Source: Rhizobium sp. 32-5/1 (GTDB taxonomy: Bacteria; Pseudomonadota; Alphaproteobacteria; Rhizobiales; Rhizobiaceae). Taken from it: a DNA stretch of 64,000 nt. A program made the translations under genes and the position numbers. The notes beneath the pieces were generated by a model. That model made no database searches. It worked only from the letters and a program-made list of their open reading frames with translations, and was not told the origin of the DNA. Each line of letters begins with the position of its first letter. Position 1 is the first letter of the stretch. Location: assembly GCF_029537235.1 (NCBI RefSeq), contig NZ_CP120638.1:1798001-1862000 (forward strand). Direction: 5' to 3'. This document shows, piece after piece, positions 17,584-27,373 of this stretch.

Positions 17584-18108
17584 TCAGATTGCCTTGCTGC
17601 CGCGCAGCTTGGCGGCCTTGGCGAACTTGCGGATGACGATTTCGCGCTTGAGCTTGGAGATGTGGTCGATGAACAGCGTGCCGTTCAGATGGTCGATCTC
17701 GTGCTGCAGGCAGGTGGCGAGCAGGCCGTCGGCCTCCGTCGTCTGCTCCTTGCCCTCCCGATCGATATAGCGGACGGTGACGACTGCGGGGCGCTCAACC
17801 TCGGCGTAATAATCCGGGATCGACAGGCAGCCTTCTTCATAGACGGAGCGTTCGCTACCCGATGAGACGATTTCGGGATTGATGAAGACCAACGGCTGCT
17901 TTTCCTCGCCTTCCTTCGCAACATCGATGACAAGCATGCGGCGATCGACGCCGATCTGGATGGCGGCCAGACCGATACCCGGCGCATCGTACATCGTGTC
18001 GAGCATGTCATCCGCGAGGCGCAGGATTTCGGCATCGACCGTTTCGACAGGCCGGGAAATCTGGCGCAACACGGGATCGGGAAGGATGATGAGTGGCTTG
18101 ATGGTCAT
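17584..18108 (-). CDS. def: Peptide deformylase (Def)
   Basis: Removes the N-formyl group from new proteins; a metal enzyme. 174 residues with the three family motifs: [17 protein letters not shown] (metal cysteine) and QHEIDHLNG (two metal histidines and the catalytic glutamate). It is first in a minus-strand run followed by the antitoxin, toxin, fmt and truA. The divergent rmuC gene starts 165 bases away. Confidence 0.96.
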   Translation of the reverse strand: MTIKPLIILPDPVLRQISRPVETVDAEILRLADDMLDTMYDAPGIGLAAIQIGVDRRMLVIDVAKEGEEKQPLVFINPEIVSSGSERSVYEEGCLSIPDYYAEVERPAVVTVRYIDREGKEQTTEADGLLATCLQHEIDHLNGTLFIDHISKLKREIVIRKFAKAAKLRGSKAI

Positions 18109-18272
18109 TTTGCTCCCATAACCGATCTTTCAGCCGGATGGAATTCGTTCAGGGCATTTTTTTGCATATGCCAGACAGGCGAAGCGCCTGCTACCGGCAC
18201 TTCACCCGCCGCCCTCGCATTTGTTCTCGTTTTGATCTAGGCGCGCCAGAAGAATCTGTTATTCTGCGACCT

Positions 18273-19469
18273 ATGGAGCCCATCACCCTATCGCTTGATC
18301 GCACGCTTTTTGTTTTCGGGGACTATGCTTTAACGCTCGGGGGCTTTCTCCTGGCGGTCGCCCTGCTGTTGCTGGCTTCGGTTTGCATATTTGCCATTGG
18401 TCGGCGCAATTCACGTCAGCGCGCTAAGGAGGCAGACGCGCGGATGATGGCGCTGATTACGGCACAGACCGAAATGCAGGGCAGGATCGCCGCACTCGCC
18501 GACGTCTTCGGCGCGCGGCAGTCGGAGTTGAACCAGTCAATCAACCAGCGCATCGACGGCATGACCCAGCGGATCGGAACGTCCATCACCGAGCAGACGA
18601 AAGCGACGCACGAGAACCTACGTCGCCTGCAGGAACGGCTGGCGGTCATCGATACGGCCCAGACCAATATCCAGTCGCTGGCCAAGGACATGGCGGGCCT
18701 GCAGAACATTCTTTCCAACAAGCAGACACGCGGCGCCTTCGGCCAGTCGCGCATGGAGACGATCATCGCCGACGGCCTGCCGATGGGCGCCTATGCCTTC
18801 CAGCCGACGCTATCGAATGGTTCGCGACCCGACTGCACCATCCGCATGCCGAACGACCAGCCGGTGCTGGTGATCGACGCGAAGTTTCCGCTGGAAGGCT
18901 GGAACGCCATTCGCGCGGCGACAGATCCGGAAGCGTCAAAACTTGCCTCGCAACAGTTCCGGCGGGACATGGAGGTGCATATTCGCGATATCTCGGGAAA
19001 ATACCTGATCGCCGGCGAAACGCAGGACACCGCCTTTCTCTTCGTACCGTCCGAATCGATCTTTGCGGAGATCCACGAGCATTTCGAAGGCATCGTCCAG
19101 CGCGCTCACCGCGCCCGCATCGTCATCGTTTCGCCGTCGCTGCTGATGCTGTCGATCCAGGTCATCCAGGCCATCCTGCGCGACGCCCGTATGCGCGAGC
19201 AGGCGCACCTGATCCAGGGCGAAGTCGTGCGGTTGATGGAAGACCTGACGCGGCTGGACGAGCGGGTGCGCAAGCTGCACGGTCATTTCCTGACAACGCA
19301 GAAGGATGTCGACGACATTCTGGTTTCCTCAGATAAGCTCAAGCGCAGAGGCAGCCGGATCGAGGCGCTCGACCTCGCAACAGCGACGGCGGCAGAACCC
19401 TCCAGGGAGCCGAAGCCGTTCGACAGCCGGCTTGGCCAATTGAAGCTGCGGGTGGTTGACGAGGACTGA
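18273..19469 (+). CDS. rmuC: DNA recombination protein RmuC homologue
   Basis: A 398-residue RmuC-family protein; family members limit DNA rearrangement at inverted repeats and contain a PD-(D/E)XK nuclease-like core. One membrane helix lies at about residues 20-42 (LGGFLLAVALLLLASVCIFAI), then a long coiled coil (residues 50-150), then the RmuC domain with TRGAFGQSRMETIIADGLP, VLVIDAKFPLEGW and FLFVPSESIFAEI. The start at 18273 (MEPITLSL) is chosen because upstream in-frame sequence is low quality. The role in this organism is inferred from the family. Confidence 0.87.
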   Translation: MEPITLSLDRTLFVFGDYALTLGGFLLAVALLLLASVCIFAIGRRNSRQRAKEADARMMALITAQTEMQGRIAALADVFGARQSELNQSINQRIDGMTQRIGTSITEQTKATHENLRRLQERLAVIDTAQTNIQSLAKDMAGLQNILSNKQTRGAFGQSRMETIIADGLPMGAYAFQPTLSNGSRPDCTIRMPNDQPVLVIDAKFPLEGWNAIRAATDPEASKLASQQFRRDMEVHIRDISGKYLIAGETQDTAFLFVPSESIFAEIHEHFEGIVQRAHRARIVIVSPSLLMLSIQVIQAILRDARMREQAHLIQGEVVRLMEDLTRLDERVRKLHGHFLTTQKDVDDILVSSDKLKRRGSRIEALDLATATAAEPSREPKPFDSRLGQLKLRVVDED

Positions 19470-19534
19470 TCGTCTCGGGCACTGTCCGGCAAAAATCAGC
19501 ATTTAAAAATCAGCACTTGGGCAGGACACCTCAG

Positions 19535-20434
19535 ATGATTACAGTTTTCGGCTCCATCAACATGGACCTGATCGCCACCACGGCACGCCTGCCCAAGCCT
19601 GGCGAGACAGTTACGGGCACGGGTTTCAGCACCGCTGCCGGCGGCAAGGGCGCCAATCAGGCGCTCGCCGCCCGCCGGGCCGGAGCGACCGTGAAAATGG
19701 CCGGTGCCGTCGGATCCGACAGTTTTGCCGATGGCGCCCTGGAATTGCTGAAATCCGCCGGCGCCGACCTGTCGCTGGTCAAGACTGCATCGGAGCCTAC
19801 GGGAACCGCCCACATCACCGTTGGCGCCGACGGGGAAAACGTCATCATCGTCGTTGCCAGCGCGAACGGGACGATGAGCCCGGACGACGCGAAAGCGGCT
19901 GTAGGCACAATGGCGACTGGCGACACGCTGATGCTGCAGCTGGAAATTCCGGCGGACGCCGTCGAGGCAGCACTCGATGCGGCAAAACAGAAGGGCGTGA
20001 CCTCGATCATCAATATCGCACCGCTGACGCCGGAGGCGGCGAGGCTCGGCCGCAAGGCCGATATCGTCGTTGCCAACGAAACAGAATTCGAACTTCTTGC
20101 CGACGCACAGGATCTGACGGACGCACAACGCGAAGAGGCCGTCCGGCGCCTGCATGAGGAAACCGGACAGACGATCATCGTCACACTCGGCGCCCAAGGC
20201 GTCATGGCTATCCGCGATGGCATCCTTCATCGTGCCGTGGGCCTGAAGATCGAACCGGTCGACACTGTGGGCGCCGGCGATACGTTTTGCGGATATCTTG
20301 CTGCCAGCCTCGACGCCGGCCTCGCTTTCCCCGACGCGTTGCGCCGAGCGGCCGTTGCAGGCTCTCTCGCCTGCCTGAAGCCAGGCGCACAACCGGCTAT
20401 CCCCGTCGCCGCCGAGGTCGATGCAAGAATCTGA
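19535..20434 (+). CDS. rbsK: Ribokinase (PfkB family)
   Basis: Phosphorylates D-ribose to ribose-5-phosphate. 299 residues from the start at 19535 (MITVFGSINMDL), preceded by AGGACACC. PfkB signature 1 is AAGGKGANQALAARRAGA and signature 2 is DTVGAGDTFCGYLAA with the catalytic Asp; NIAPL and NETE match the ribokinase subgroup. It stands alone without ribose transporter genes. A nucleoside hydrolase, whose product is ribose, lies 2.8 kb away on the other strand, so the two may work together in nucleoside salvage (inference). Confidence 0.92.
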   Translation: MITVFGSINMDLIATTARLPKPGETVTGTGFSTAAGGKGANQALAARRAGATVKMAGAVGSDSFADGALELLKSAGADLSLVKTASEPTGTAHITVGADGENVIIVVASANGTMSPDDAKAAVGTMATGDTLMLQLEIPADAVEAALDAAKQKGVTSIINIAPLTPEAARLGRKADIVVANETEFELLADAQDLTDAQREEAVRRLHEETGQTIIVTLGAQGVMAIRDGILHRAVGLKIEPVDTVGAGDTFCGYLAASLDAGLAFPDALRRAAVAGSLACLKPGAQPAIPVAAEVDARI

Positions 20435-20456
20435 CCCTTTACCCGTGTTTCGAGAG

Positions 20457-20490
20457 GAACGTGAGCAGACGATCACGTCTGCTCACGTTC
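20457..20490. terminator. Strong hairpin after rbsK, no T-run
   Basis: GAACGTGAGCAGACG and CGTCTGCTCACGTTC are perfect 15-base arms around a four-base loop (ATCA), 23 bases after the rbsK stop. Stem stability suggests a terminator or an RNA-stabilising 3' end, but neither side carries a T-run, so a protein-binding palindrome is also possible. Confidence 0.5.
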
Positions 20491-20813
20491 GAACTTTGCA
20501 AGAGCCGGCCGCGACATCACGCCACATGCGGGTTTTGCCATGCGAGGCCGATGGTTTCGCGATCCGGATAGTGGACGTCGCAGCCGCGTCTCACAAGGGA
20601 TGCCTCGCCTACCGAGGGTTAAATTTTCCTAAGATTCATTGGCCGTATTTTAACGGTTGGTGATCTACTCCTGCAGTCACAAAGGTTCGCATCCCGGTTT
20701 CGGGACAATCTTTCCGGTGTCGGTCGACACCTGGCGTTCCATGACGGAGCAATTCCCAAACCTACACAGCATCACTCCGCCACGGCGGAGACCACACCAA
20801 TGCGGGGACATCC
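20491..20813. other. Intergenic region ahead of the chemoreceptor gene
   Basis: No gene is visible in these 323 bases. Two further perfect inverted repeats occur: GGTGTCG-GT-CGACACC near 20717-20732 and CTCCGCC-AC-GGCGGAG at 20774-20789. The second sits in the likely leader, about 25 bases before the chemoreceptor ATG. The promoter must lie here; I cannot place it firmly. Confidence 0.45.
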
Positions 20814-23198
20814 ATGCTCAAGTTCCAGGCCAGATCGCTTGCGACCAAACTCATCACCGTCACGGGCGGCACCATTGCGCTCGTCCTTCTGGCTTCCAAC
20901 TTCGTTCTCATTTCGCAGACACAGGAACGCGTTGCCGAGCTGGTCTATGCGGATGCCGATTCACAGGCCAAGGGCATCGCGTCGGATATCGCAGGAAGCG
21001 TCGGCGAGCTTGCGGGCGCTGCGCGCTCCATGGCCGGCGTCATCGGCCTTGCCCATGAGAACAACCGCCTCGACCGCAAGGGCGTCATGGACATCCTGAA
21101 GTCCAATGTCGAAAAGAACGCTTTCGCCTTCGGCAGCTGGTTTGCGGAAGAGCCCAACGCCTTCGACGGCAAGTCGCCTGACATGAAGGGCCAGGCGGAA
21201 TTCGGCGCCTCCAAGGACGGTACGTTCAATCCCTACTGGACGAAGAGCAAAACCGATGGCGGCATCAGTTTCTCGGCCTTCGATTCCGACTATCCGGCCG
21301 AGTGGTATGCACTGGCGGCGAAAAGCGGCAAGGGCGCTATAACCCAGCCCTATGCGGAATCCACAACAGGCACCGCGACGACGATGGCATCGATCGCTTA
21401 TCCGGTCATGTCCAAGGGCAAGCTCATCGGCGTCAGCGGCGTCGATATTTCGCTGAAGACCCTGTCGGACAAACTCTCGCAACTGCATCCCTTCGGGTCT
21501 GGCCGCGTCACGCTGCTCTCACAGGCCGGCAAATGGCTGGTCGCCCCGGCGCCGGACCTGCTGACCAAAGCCTATGAAGGCGAAGGCACCGACGTCGTCA
21601 CGGAAGCGCTCGCCTCCGGCAAGATCGGCCGGATCGAGAATCTTTCGTTCGACGAAATGGGCTCCTTCGACCGTGTCGTCTATCCCTTTGCACTACCGGA
21701 TATCAACGCGTCCTGGATCGTTCTCGTCGATGTACCGCGCTCGGCCATTCAGGCGCCGGTTCTCGACCAGACCTACATGATGATCATCGGCGGATTTGTG
21801 GTTCTCGGCGCAGTTCTGCTCGGGCTCTATTTCGCCGTGCGAGGCTACGTCCAGAAGCCCCTGGCCGGACTCGTCAAGGACGTCCAGAACCTCAGCAGCG
21901 GCGCCTATGCAACACCGGTCTCCGGCCAGGAGCGCACCGATGAAACCGGCTCGGTCGCCAAGGCGCTCGAAGGCTTCCGCCACCAGCTTTCGGATGGCAA
22001 GCGCCTCGAGGCGGAAGCAAAACAAGACCGCGAGCAGTCAGAACGCGAACGCAGCCAGTCTGAAACCGAGCGCATGCAGAACAACGCCCTGCAGCGCGAC
22101 ATCGTCGCCCGCCTCGGCAAGGGCTTGTCGCACCTGTCCTCCGGCGATCTCAGCTTCCGCATCACCGACGAATTCCCCGGTGATTACGCTCAGCTGAAAA
22201 GCGATTTCAATACAGCCATGGACAGCCTTGAGGAGACGATCCAGACCGTCAACAGCTCGGTCGTCAACATCGGCACAGGCACCAGCGAAATCAGCAATGC
22301 CGCCAACGACCTGTCGCATCGTACCGAACAGCAGGCTGCGAGCCTGGAAGAAACGGCAGCAGCGCTCGACCAGTTGACCTCGCAGGTCAATGCCAGTGCC
22401 GACAATGCCAAGGTCGCGGCCAAGTCGGTGGAAACCGCCAGCAATGATGCCGAACAGTCCGGCGAAGTCGTCCAGAAGGCGATCGCTGCGATGAAGGGCA
22501 TCGAGCAATCCTCCGGCGAAGTCAGCCGGATCATCGGCGTCATCGATGAAATCGCCTTCCAGACCAACCTGCTGGCGCTGAATGCCGGTGTGGAAGCAGC
22601 GCGTGCCGGCGATGCCGGCAAGGGCTTCGCCGTGGTCGCCCAGGAAGTGCGTGAACTGGCACAGCGCTCGGCAAACGCCGCCAAGGAGATCAAGACCCTG
22701 ATCAACACCTCGGCGGGCCAGGTACGCGATGGTGTCGATCTCGTCGGACAGGCCGGTGGCGCGCTGCACAAGATCGCCGACCAGGTTGTTCAGATCAACG
22801 GCCTCATCCGCCAGATATCCGGCTCGGCCTCCGAACAGGCCGTCGGTCTCAAGGAGATCAACACCGCCGTCAACCAGATGGACCAGGTGACGCAGCAGAA
22901 CGCCGCAATGGTCGAGGAAACAACGGCCGCCAGCATGACGCTGAACGAAGAGGCACGAGCACTCAGCACGCTTGTCTCGCGCTTCAAGGTTGCCCGCCAA
23001 AGCCAATCCTCCAGCGAGATGCTGCGCGATACGGCAGAACGGATGCGCGCACCGGCGAAAGCTCCAAGCTACAGCGCACCGGCCTATATGCCGCCTGCCC
23101 GGTCGGCACCTGCCCGCACCGTCGCATCGCCGGTAAAGGCCGCACCACAGGCTTCCGGGAATACCGCCCTTGCACAGGATAACTGGGAAGAGTTCTGA
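20814..23198 (+). CDS. Methyl-accepting chemotaxis protein with dCache sensor
   Basis: A 794-residue transmembrane chemoreceptor. Helix 1 is at about residues 14-34, then a periplasmic dCache-type double-PAS sensor (about 37-300, with [15 protein letters not shown] and [12 protein letters not shown]), helix 2 at about 322-344, a HAMP domain, a second HAMP-like segment ([18 protein letters not shown]), then the MCP signalling domain with the tip [20 protein letters not shown] and methylation-helix Glu/Gln pairs. A flexible Pro/Ala-rich linker ends in the pentapeptide NWEEF, a CheR/CheB docking tail of the NWETF type. The ligand is unknown. No che genes are nearby, so it feeds a pathway encoded elsewhere. 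GGGGACA precedes the ATG. Confidence 0.94.
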   Translation: MLKFQARSLATKLITVTGGTIALVLLASNFVLISQTQERVAELVYADADSQAKGIASDIAGSVGELAGAARSMAGVIGLAHENNRLDRKGVMDILKSNVEKNAFAFGSWFAEEPNAFDGKSPDMKGQAEFGASKDGTFNPYWTKSKTDGGISFSAFDSDYPAEWYALAAKSGKGAITQPYAESTTGTATTMASIAYPVMSKGKLIGVSGVDISLKTLSDKLSQLHPFGSGRVTLLSQAGKWLVAPAPDLLTKAYEGEGTDVVTEALASGKIGRIENLSFDEMGSFDRVVYPFALPDINASWIVLVDVPRSAIQAPVLDQTYMMIIGGFVVLGAVLLGLYFAVRGYVQKPLAGLVKDVQNLSSGAYATPVSGQERTDETGSVAKALEGFRHQLSDGKRLEAEAKQDREQSERERSQSETERMQNNALQRDIVARLGKGLSHLSSGDLSFRITDEFPGDYAQLKSDFNTAMDSLEETIQTVNSSVVNIGTGTSEISNAANDLSHRTEQQAASLEETAAALDQLTSQVNASADNAKVAAKSVETASNDAEQSGEVVQKAIAAMKGIEQSSGEVSRIIGVIDEIAFQTNLLALNAGVEAARAGDAGKGFAVVAQEVRELAQRSANAAKEIKTLINTSAGQVRDGVDLVGQAGGALHKIADQVVQINGLIRQISGSASEQAVGLKEINTAVNQMDQVTQQNAAMVEETTAASMTLNEEARALSTLVSRFKVARQSQSSSEMLRDTAERMRAPAKAPSYSAPAYMPPARSAPARTVASPVKAAPQASGNTALAQDNWEEF

Positions 23199-23222
23199 GC
23201 CGGTCTTGGCCTATCGAACATG

Positions 23223-23247
23223 AAACGGCGCCCTCGGGCGCCGTTTT
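23223..23247. terminator. Bidirectional terminator between the chemoreceptor and nucleoside hydrolase genes
   Basis: AAACGGCGCC and GGCGCCGTTT form a perfect ten-base stem around CTCG, with TTTT at the plus-strand end and a shorter T-run (TTTC) reading on the minus strand. It lies between two convergent genes, which fits a shared terminator. Confidence 0.85.
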
Positions 23248-23267
23248 CACATCTGGTTTGGCCGAAG

Positions 23268-24212
23268 TCAGAGCCGCGCCAGCCGCTCCGTCAGCAGGTC
23301 AAAGAAGCCCTGGTCGTCGATGAAGCGCATGACCTTGGCATTGTGCTTGCGTTTGGTGACCTGCCACCAGTCGACCACGGTCATGCCAACCGTCAGCTCC
23401 GACTTCGTCTCGATCTCGACATTGCAATCGCGGCCCGTGAAGAGTTCGGGACGGATCAGGTAGGCGATGACCGTCGGATCATGCAGCGGTCCGCCGTCGG
23501 TGCCGTATTTCTCGATGTCGAAACGTTCGAAGAATTCCAGCATTTCTGCCATTGCGACGGCCGCTGGCGAGCCGATCGCCTTGATCTTTTCGACGCGTGC
23601 CTTGTAGGTCAGCACCCGGTGGGTCACATCAAGCGGCATCATGACGATCGGAATGCCTGATTTGAAGACGATTTCCGCGGCATCCGGATCGACGTAGATG
23701 TTGAATTCGGCTGCCGGCGTGATGTTGCCGCCCTCGAAGAAGCCGCCGCCCATCATCACCAGTTCACGCACCCGAGCCGCAATTTCCGGCGCCTTGTTCA
23801 GCGCCATGGCGACATTGGTGAGCGCACCCAGCGTACAGAGCGTCACGGTGCCTGTGGGTTCCGACAGCAGTGTCTCGATGATAAAATCGACGGCGTGCTG
23901 CGCCTGCAGCGGCATGGTCGGCTCCTCCACCACAGGGCCATCAAGGCCGGTCTTGCCGTGCACGTGCTCAGCCGTTACCAGCGGCCGAGAGATCGGTTTA
24001 TCCGCACCGGCGAAGACTTTGACATCGCGGCGATTGCAGAGTTCGCAGACAATACGGGCATTGCGCGAGGTCAAGGCTACAGGCACGTTCCCCGCGACCG
24101 TGGTAATGCCAAGCACTTCGATTTCCGCGGGGCTTCCGAGGGCAAGCATGATCGCTGCGGCATCGTCCTGGCCGGGATCTGTGTCGATGATTATCTTTCT
24201 CGGCTCGGTCAT
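23268..24212 (-). CDS. Inosine-uridine preferring nucleoside hydrolase family protein
   Basis: Splits nucleosides into base and ribose; 314 residues. The calcium-binding N-terminal motif is IDTDPGQDDAAAIMLAL, followed by GITTVAGN, and the C-terminal TDGGPLHDP carries the family Asp. The start at 24212 (MTEPRKIII) is behind CAGGAGAGACC. The longer frame to 24314 is not supported. With ribokinase close by, ribose released here could be phosphorylated. Base preference cannot be read from sequence. Confidence 0.9.
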   Translation of the reverse strand: MTEPRKIIIDTDPGQDDAAAIMLALGSPAEIEVLGITTVAGNVPVALTSRNARIVCELCNRRDVKVFAGADKPISRPLVTAEHVHGKTGLDGPVVEEPTMPLQAQHAVDFIIETLLSEPTGTVTLCTLGALTNVAMALNKAPEIAARVRELVMMGGGFFEGGNITPAAEFNIYVDPDAAEIVFKSGIPIVMMPLDVTHRVLTYKARVEKIKAIGSPAAVAMAEMLEFFERFDIEKYGTDGGPLHDPTVIAYLIRPELFTGRDCNVEIETKSELTVGMTVVDWWQVTKRKHNAKVMRFIDDQGFFDLLTERLARL

Positions 24213-24287
24213 GTGCGGTCTCTCCTGCCATACGTCATGCAAATCAGCGGGCGGACTATGATTTGCCCGCCCGTTCGGCGCAAGCGG

Positions 24288-24316
24288 CTTGCGCTGATTG
24301 CGCACAGCTACCATAT
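24288..24316 (+). promoter_or_regulatory. Heat-shock (RpoH-type) promoter of the Hsp20 gene
   Basis: CTTGCG (24288-24293), 17 bases, then CCATAT (24311-24316). This agrees with the rhizobial RpoH pattern CTTGAA-N17-CCANAT except for two bases of the -35. The -35 sits in the right arm of a hairpin GCGCAAG-CGG-CTTGCGC (24278-24294). Transcription would begin near 24322, giving a 60-base leader in which GGTCC could pair with the AAGGAC ribosome-binding site; a thermosensor role for that pairing is speculative. Confidence 0.55.
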
Positions 24317-24381
24317 TGACGGCAACGGATGCTGCCTCGCAGGTCCGCTCCTAGTCGCTTGAGCCAGCAAGGACTTCGCCG

Positions 24382-24813
24382 ATGAGCCGGATTACGCCCT
24401 TTACGAGCCCGCTGATGCTGGGCTTCGATGCAATGGAGAAAACCCTTGAGCGTATCGCCAAGGGCAATGATGCCTATCCTCCCTACAATATTGAGCGCAT
24501 CCGCAGCAATGACGCTGCAGGCACGCCGGAACGACTGCGCATCACGCTGGCCGTCGCCGGCTTTTCCGACGAGGATCTCGACGTGACGACGGAGGAAAAC
24601 CAGCTCGTCATTCGCGGCCGGCAAGGCGAAACAGGCGAGCGGGACTATCTCCATCGTGGGATCGCCGCGCGCCAGTTCCAGCGCGTTTTTGTGCTGGCGG
24701 AAGGCATGCACGTTTCGGGCGCCGAATTGCGCAACGGCCTCTTGTCCGTCGACCTTATCCGTCCAGAACCTGTCCGCATGGTAAAGAAAATTAATATTTC
24801 GGTCCCAGAGTAG
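24382..24813 (+). CDS. Small heat shock protein, Hsp20/IbpA family
   Basis: A 143-residue ATP-independent chaperone that holds unfolding proteins. An N-terminal arm (MSRITPFTSPLMLGFDAMEKTL) is followed by an alpha-crystallin domain (LRITLAVAGFSDEDLDVTTE, then LVIRGRQ), and LRNGLLSVDLIR matches the conserved GxLxI-type strand. The C-terminal INISVPE could supply the IxI/V anchoring tail. AAGGAC precedes the ATG. It is followed 48 bases later by a DUF1150 gene, the common rhizobial pair. Confidence 0.93.
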   Translation: MSRITPFTSPLMLGFDAMEKTLERIAKGNDAYPPYNIERIRSNDAAGTPERLRITLAVAGFSDEDLDVTTEENQLVIRGRQGETGERDYLHRGIAARQFQRVFVLAEGMHVSGAELRNGLLSVDLIRPEPVRMVKKINISVPE

Positions 24814-24861
24814 GATGACCGGCAGATTTCAGATCCTGCCCGAAGTCACGGAGCGAGACTC

Positions 24862-25119
24862 ATGGGATACAGACACATCACTGCCCAACTGACGAAAAAC
24901 GACCTTGCCCATCTTGGCGCCGGTGAAGTCGGCTATATTCGCAAGATGCGTTCGGATGAGGTCTCGCGCGTGTTCCCGGAAGCGCCCGATATGGACCCGG
25001 GCCTCGATCTCTGGGCGCTGTTTGGTGCGGACGGTACGCCGATCCTTCTCACAGACAATCGTTCCAGCACATTCTTCAAGGCCGCCGAAGACGACCTGCG
25101 CACCGTCAGCCTTCATTGA
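24862..25119 (+). CDS. DUF1150-family protein
   Basis: An 85-residue cytoplasmic protein of the DUF1150 family, found mostly in alphaproteobacteria and often next to Hsp20 genes. Visible features are GEVGYIRKM and LFGADGTPILLTDNR. The function is unknown; its place behind the Hsp20 gene suggests heat-stress expression in one message. It converges with trmB, 15 bases apart. Confidence 0.88.
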   Translation: MGYRHITAQLTKNDLAHLGAGEVGYIRKMRSDEVSRVFPEAPDMDPGLDLWALFGADGTPILLTDNRSSTFFKAAEDDLRTVSLH

Positions 25120-25134
25120 TTGAGAGCGTCGGGT

Positions 25135-25833
25135 TCACACCCGGCGAAACGTCAGATAGGCGGATTTGCGGCCCTCGCGCCGTGCCTTGGCCTCGTAGCG
25201 CGTACTCGGCCAGCCGGCATAGGGCGTCAGCCAGTCGCTGGCATTCTCAGCCGTCCATTCGAAAGCGGCGTGATCGCGGCAATGCAAGAGTGTCCAGTTG
25301 ACATAGGTGTCGATGTCGGAGGCAAAGCAGAATAATCCGCGCGGCTTCAATACACGGGCAAACCGATCCAGATTGACCGGCGAAACGAAGCGGCGCTTCC
25401 AATGCCGTCGCTTGTGCCACGGGTCCGGGTACAACAGGTCGATCTGATCAAGGCAGGAATCCGGCAGCCAATCGAGAACCTGGGTGGCGTCGTCGTCGTG
25501 AAGACGGATGTTGGACGCCCCCTTGGCTTCGATCTGGCCGACAAGCTTGGCCATCGAATTTATGAAGGGCTCGACACCTATAAAACCGGTGGACGGGCTC
25601 TCCACGGCGCGGTGGATCAGATGCTCGCCACCGCCAAAGCCGATTTCCATGCGCATACGATCGACAGGCTGCGCAAACAACGTTTTGATATCGCTTGGCG
25701 CCGGCGACACCAGATCCACCCGGAAAGCCGGCAGAAGCGTTTCCAGATGCGCGGCCTGCTGCGTGCGCAACGGCTTGCCCTTGCGGCGTCCGAAGAAGGC
25801 CTCAGTGGCGCGGTTGCGGTGCGGTTCGGTCAT
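25135..25833 (-). CDS. trmB: tRNA (guanine-N7-)-methyltransferase TrmB
   Basis: Methylates G46 in tRNA variable loops using S-adenosylmethionine. 232 residues from the start at 25833 ([20 protein letters not shown]). Motif I is [10 protein letters not shown], followed by [11 protein letters not shown], the [16 protein letters not shown] segment with the catalytic Asp, and [11 protein letters not shown] near the C-terminus. It lies 85 bases downstream of metK, whose product is its methyl donor, and may be co-transcribed. An in-frame upstream ATG at 25869 is not needed. Confidence 0.95.
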   Translation of the reverse strand: MTEPHRNRATEAFFGRRKGKPLRTQQAAHLETLLPAFRVDLVSPAPSDIKTLFAQPVDRMRMEIGFGGGEHLIHRAVESPSTGFIGVEPFINSMAKLVGQIEAKGASNIRLHDDDATQVLDWLPDSCLDQIDLLYPDPWHKRRHWKRRFVSPVNLDRFARVLKPRGLFCFASDIDTYVNWTLLHCRDHAAFEWTAENASDWLTPYAGWPSTRYEAKARREGRKSAYLTFRRV

Positions 25834-25918
25834 GGCAGTCTCTTTCACGATAAAAGCGGACATTTCCATCAGGAAACATCCGCTTTACGTTCAATCGCTT
25901 ATTGCGTCCAGAGGTGGA

Positions 25919-27184
25919 TCAAGCAGCCTTGATCGCATCCTTGAGCGGCTTGACGAGGTCAAGCTTCTCCCAGGAGAACGAGCCGTCACGGCCGGCCTTG
26001 CGGCCAAAATGACCGTAGGCGGCAGTCTTGGCGTAGATCGGCTTGTTCAGATCGAGATGACGACGGATGCCGGAGGGCGAGAGATCCATGGTCTTCCGGA
26101 TCGCGTCTTCGACCTGATCTTCCGTTACATTGCCGCTGTCGTGCAGATCGACATAGATCGACAGGGGCTGGGCAACACCGATGGCATAGGCGATCTGGAT
26201 CGTGCAACGATCCGCAAGGCCGGCAGCAACGACGTTCTTTGCGAGATAACGTGCTGCATAGGCGGCCGAACGGTCGACCTTTGTCGTGTCCTTGCCGGAG
26301 AAGGCGCCACCGCCGTGGGGAGCTGCGCCGCCATAGGTATCAACGATGATCTTGCGTCCAGTCAGGCCGGCATCGCCGTCCGGGCCGCCGATCACGAACT
26401 TGCCGGTCGGATTGATGTACCAGTTGCAATCGTCTGCGATCGCGATGTCGGACAGCGCTTCGCGGATATAGGGCTCGACGACACTGCGAACCTTGGACGA
26501 ATCCCAGCTCTCGTCCAGGTGCTGAGTGGAAAGAACAATAGAGGTGACTTCGTGCGGCTTGCCATCGACGTAGCGGACCGTAACCTGGCTCTTGGCATCC
26601 GGGCCGAGGCGGCCGGCTTCGCCGACGCCCTTCTTACGGGCTGTTGCCAGTAGATCGAGAATGCGGTGCGAATAATAGATCGGCGCCGGCATGAGTTCCG
26701 ACGTTTCCTTGCAGGCATAGCCGAACATGATGCCCTGGTCCCCGGCACCCTCGTCGCCCTGCTTGTCTGCGGCGTTATCGACGCCCTGCGCGATGTCAGC
26801 CGACTGCGGGTGAAGGAGCACGTCGATCCTCGCAGTCTTCCAATGGAAGCCAGCCTGCTCGTAGCCGATTTCTCTGATGGCCTTGCGGGCGGCGGACTTG
26901 AATTTCGATGGATTGATGACCGGGTGGCCGGCCGCGTCCTTGACGACGTTGCCGTCCTTGTCCTTCTTCAAAAGCGTATCCGGCACGCGGACTTCGCCGG
27001 CGATGACGACACGGTTCGTGGTTGCCAGCGTTTCGCAGGCAATACGCACGCCCCAGGGATCGACACCCGTCTTGGCAGCTTCACGATAAACCAGATCGAC
27101 GATTTCGTCGGAAATCCGGTCACATACTTTGTCCGGATGGCCTTCTGCCACGGATTCACTCGTAAACAGGTAGTTGGCGCGCAT
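25919..27184 (-). CDS. metK: S-adenosylmethionine synthetase (MetK)
   Basis: Makes S-adenosylmethionine from methionine and ATP. 421 residues, slightly longer than the enterobacterial enzyme as usual in rhizobia. Signatures: [32 protein letters not shown] and [25 protein letters not shown] lies eight bases before the ATG. The 189-base gap to the upstream regulator gene holds that gene's terminator, so metK has its own promoter. I saw no recognisable SAM riboswitch in its leader. Confidence 0.97.
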   Translation of the reverse strand: MRANYLFTSESVAEGHPDKVCDRISDEIVDLVYREAAKTGVDPWGVRIACETLATTNRVVIAGEVRVPDTLLKKDKDGNVVKDAAGHPVINPSKFKSAARKAIREIGYEQAGFHWKTARIDVLLHPQSADIAQGVDNAADKQGDEGAGDQGIMFGYACKETSELMPAPIYYSHRILDLLATARKKGVGEAGRLGPDAKSQVTVRYVDGKPHEVTSIVLSTQHLDESWDSSKVRSVVEPYIREALSDIAIADDCNWYINPTGKFVIGGPDGDAGLTGRKIIVDTYGGAAPHGGGAFSGKDTTKVDRSAAYAARYLAKNVVAAGLADRCTIQIAYAIGVAQPLSIYVDLHDSGNVTEDQVEDAIRKTMDLSPSGIRRHLDLNKPIYAKTAAYGHFGRKAGRDGSFSWEKLDLVKPLKDAIKAA

Positions 27185-27324
27185 GCGGAAGTCCCCTCAA
27201 TGAAAAAATCTTTGACCGTGTTAGTGAGTCTGGCGCCAAAAAACAAGCACACAAGGACATAAATATATCTTTATATCAGCTTGCGACAGAAAATGGCTTC
27301 CTCTCGATGGCGCGCCCCGGACAT

Positions 27325-27352
27325 AAAAAAGCGGCTAACAAGCCGCTTTTTT
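27325..27352 (-). terminator. Rho-independent terminator after the PraR-like gene
   Basis: A six-base A-run, GCGGCT, loop AACA, AGCCGC and a six-base T-run: a textbook symmetric terminator that works in both directions. It lies 21 bases after the regulator stop at 27374 and ahead of metK. Confidence 0.9.
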
Positions 27353-27373
27353 CAATTTTGGCTTGCGCCAACC

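Noticed and set aside
27185..27324. SAM riboswitch in the metK leader
   Set aside because: I looked for SAM-II-like and SAH-type structures and saw no matching conserved stems; only the terminator of the upstream gene is clear.
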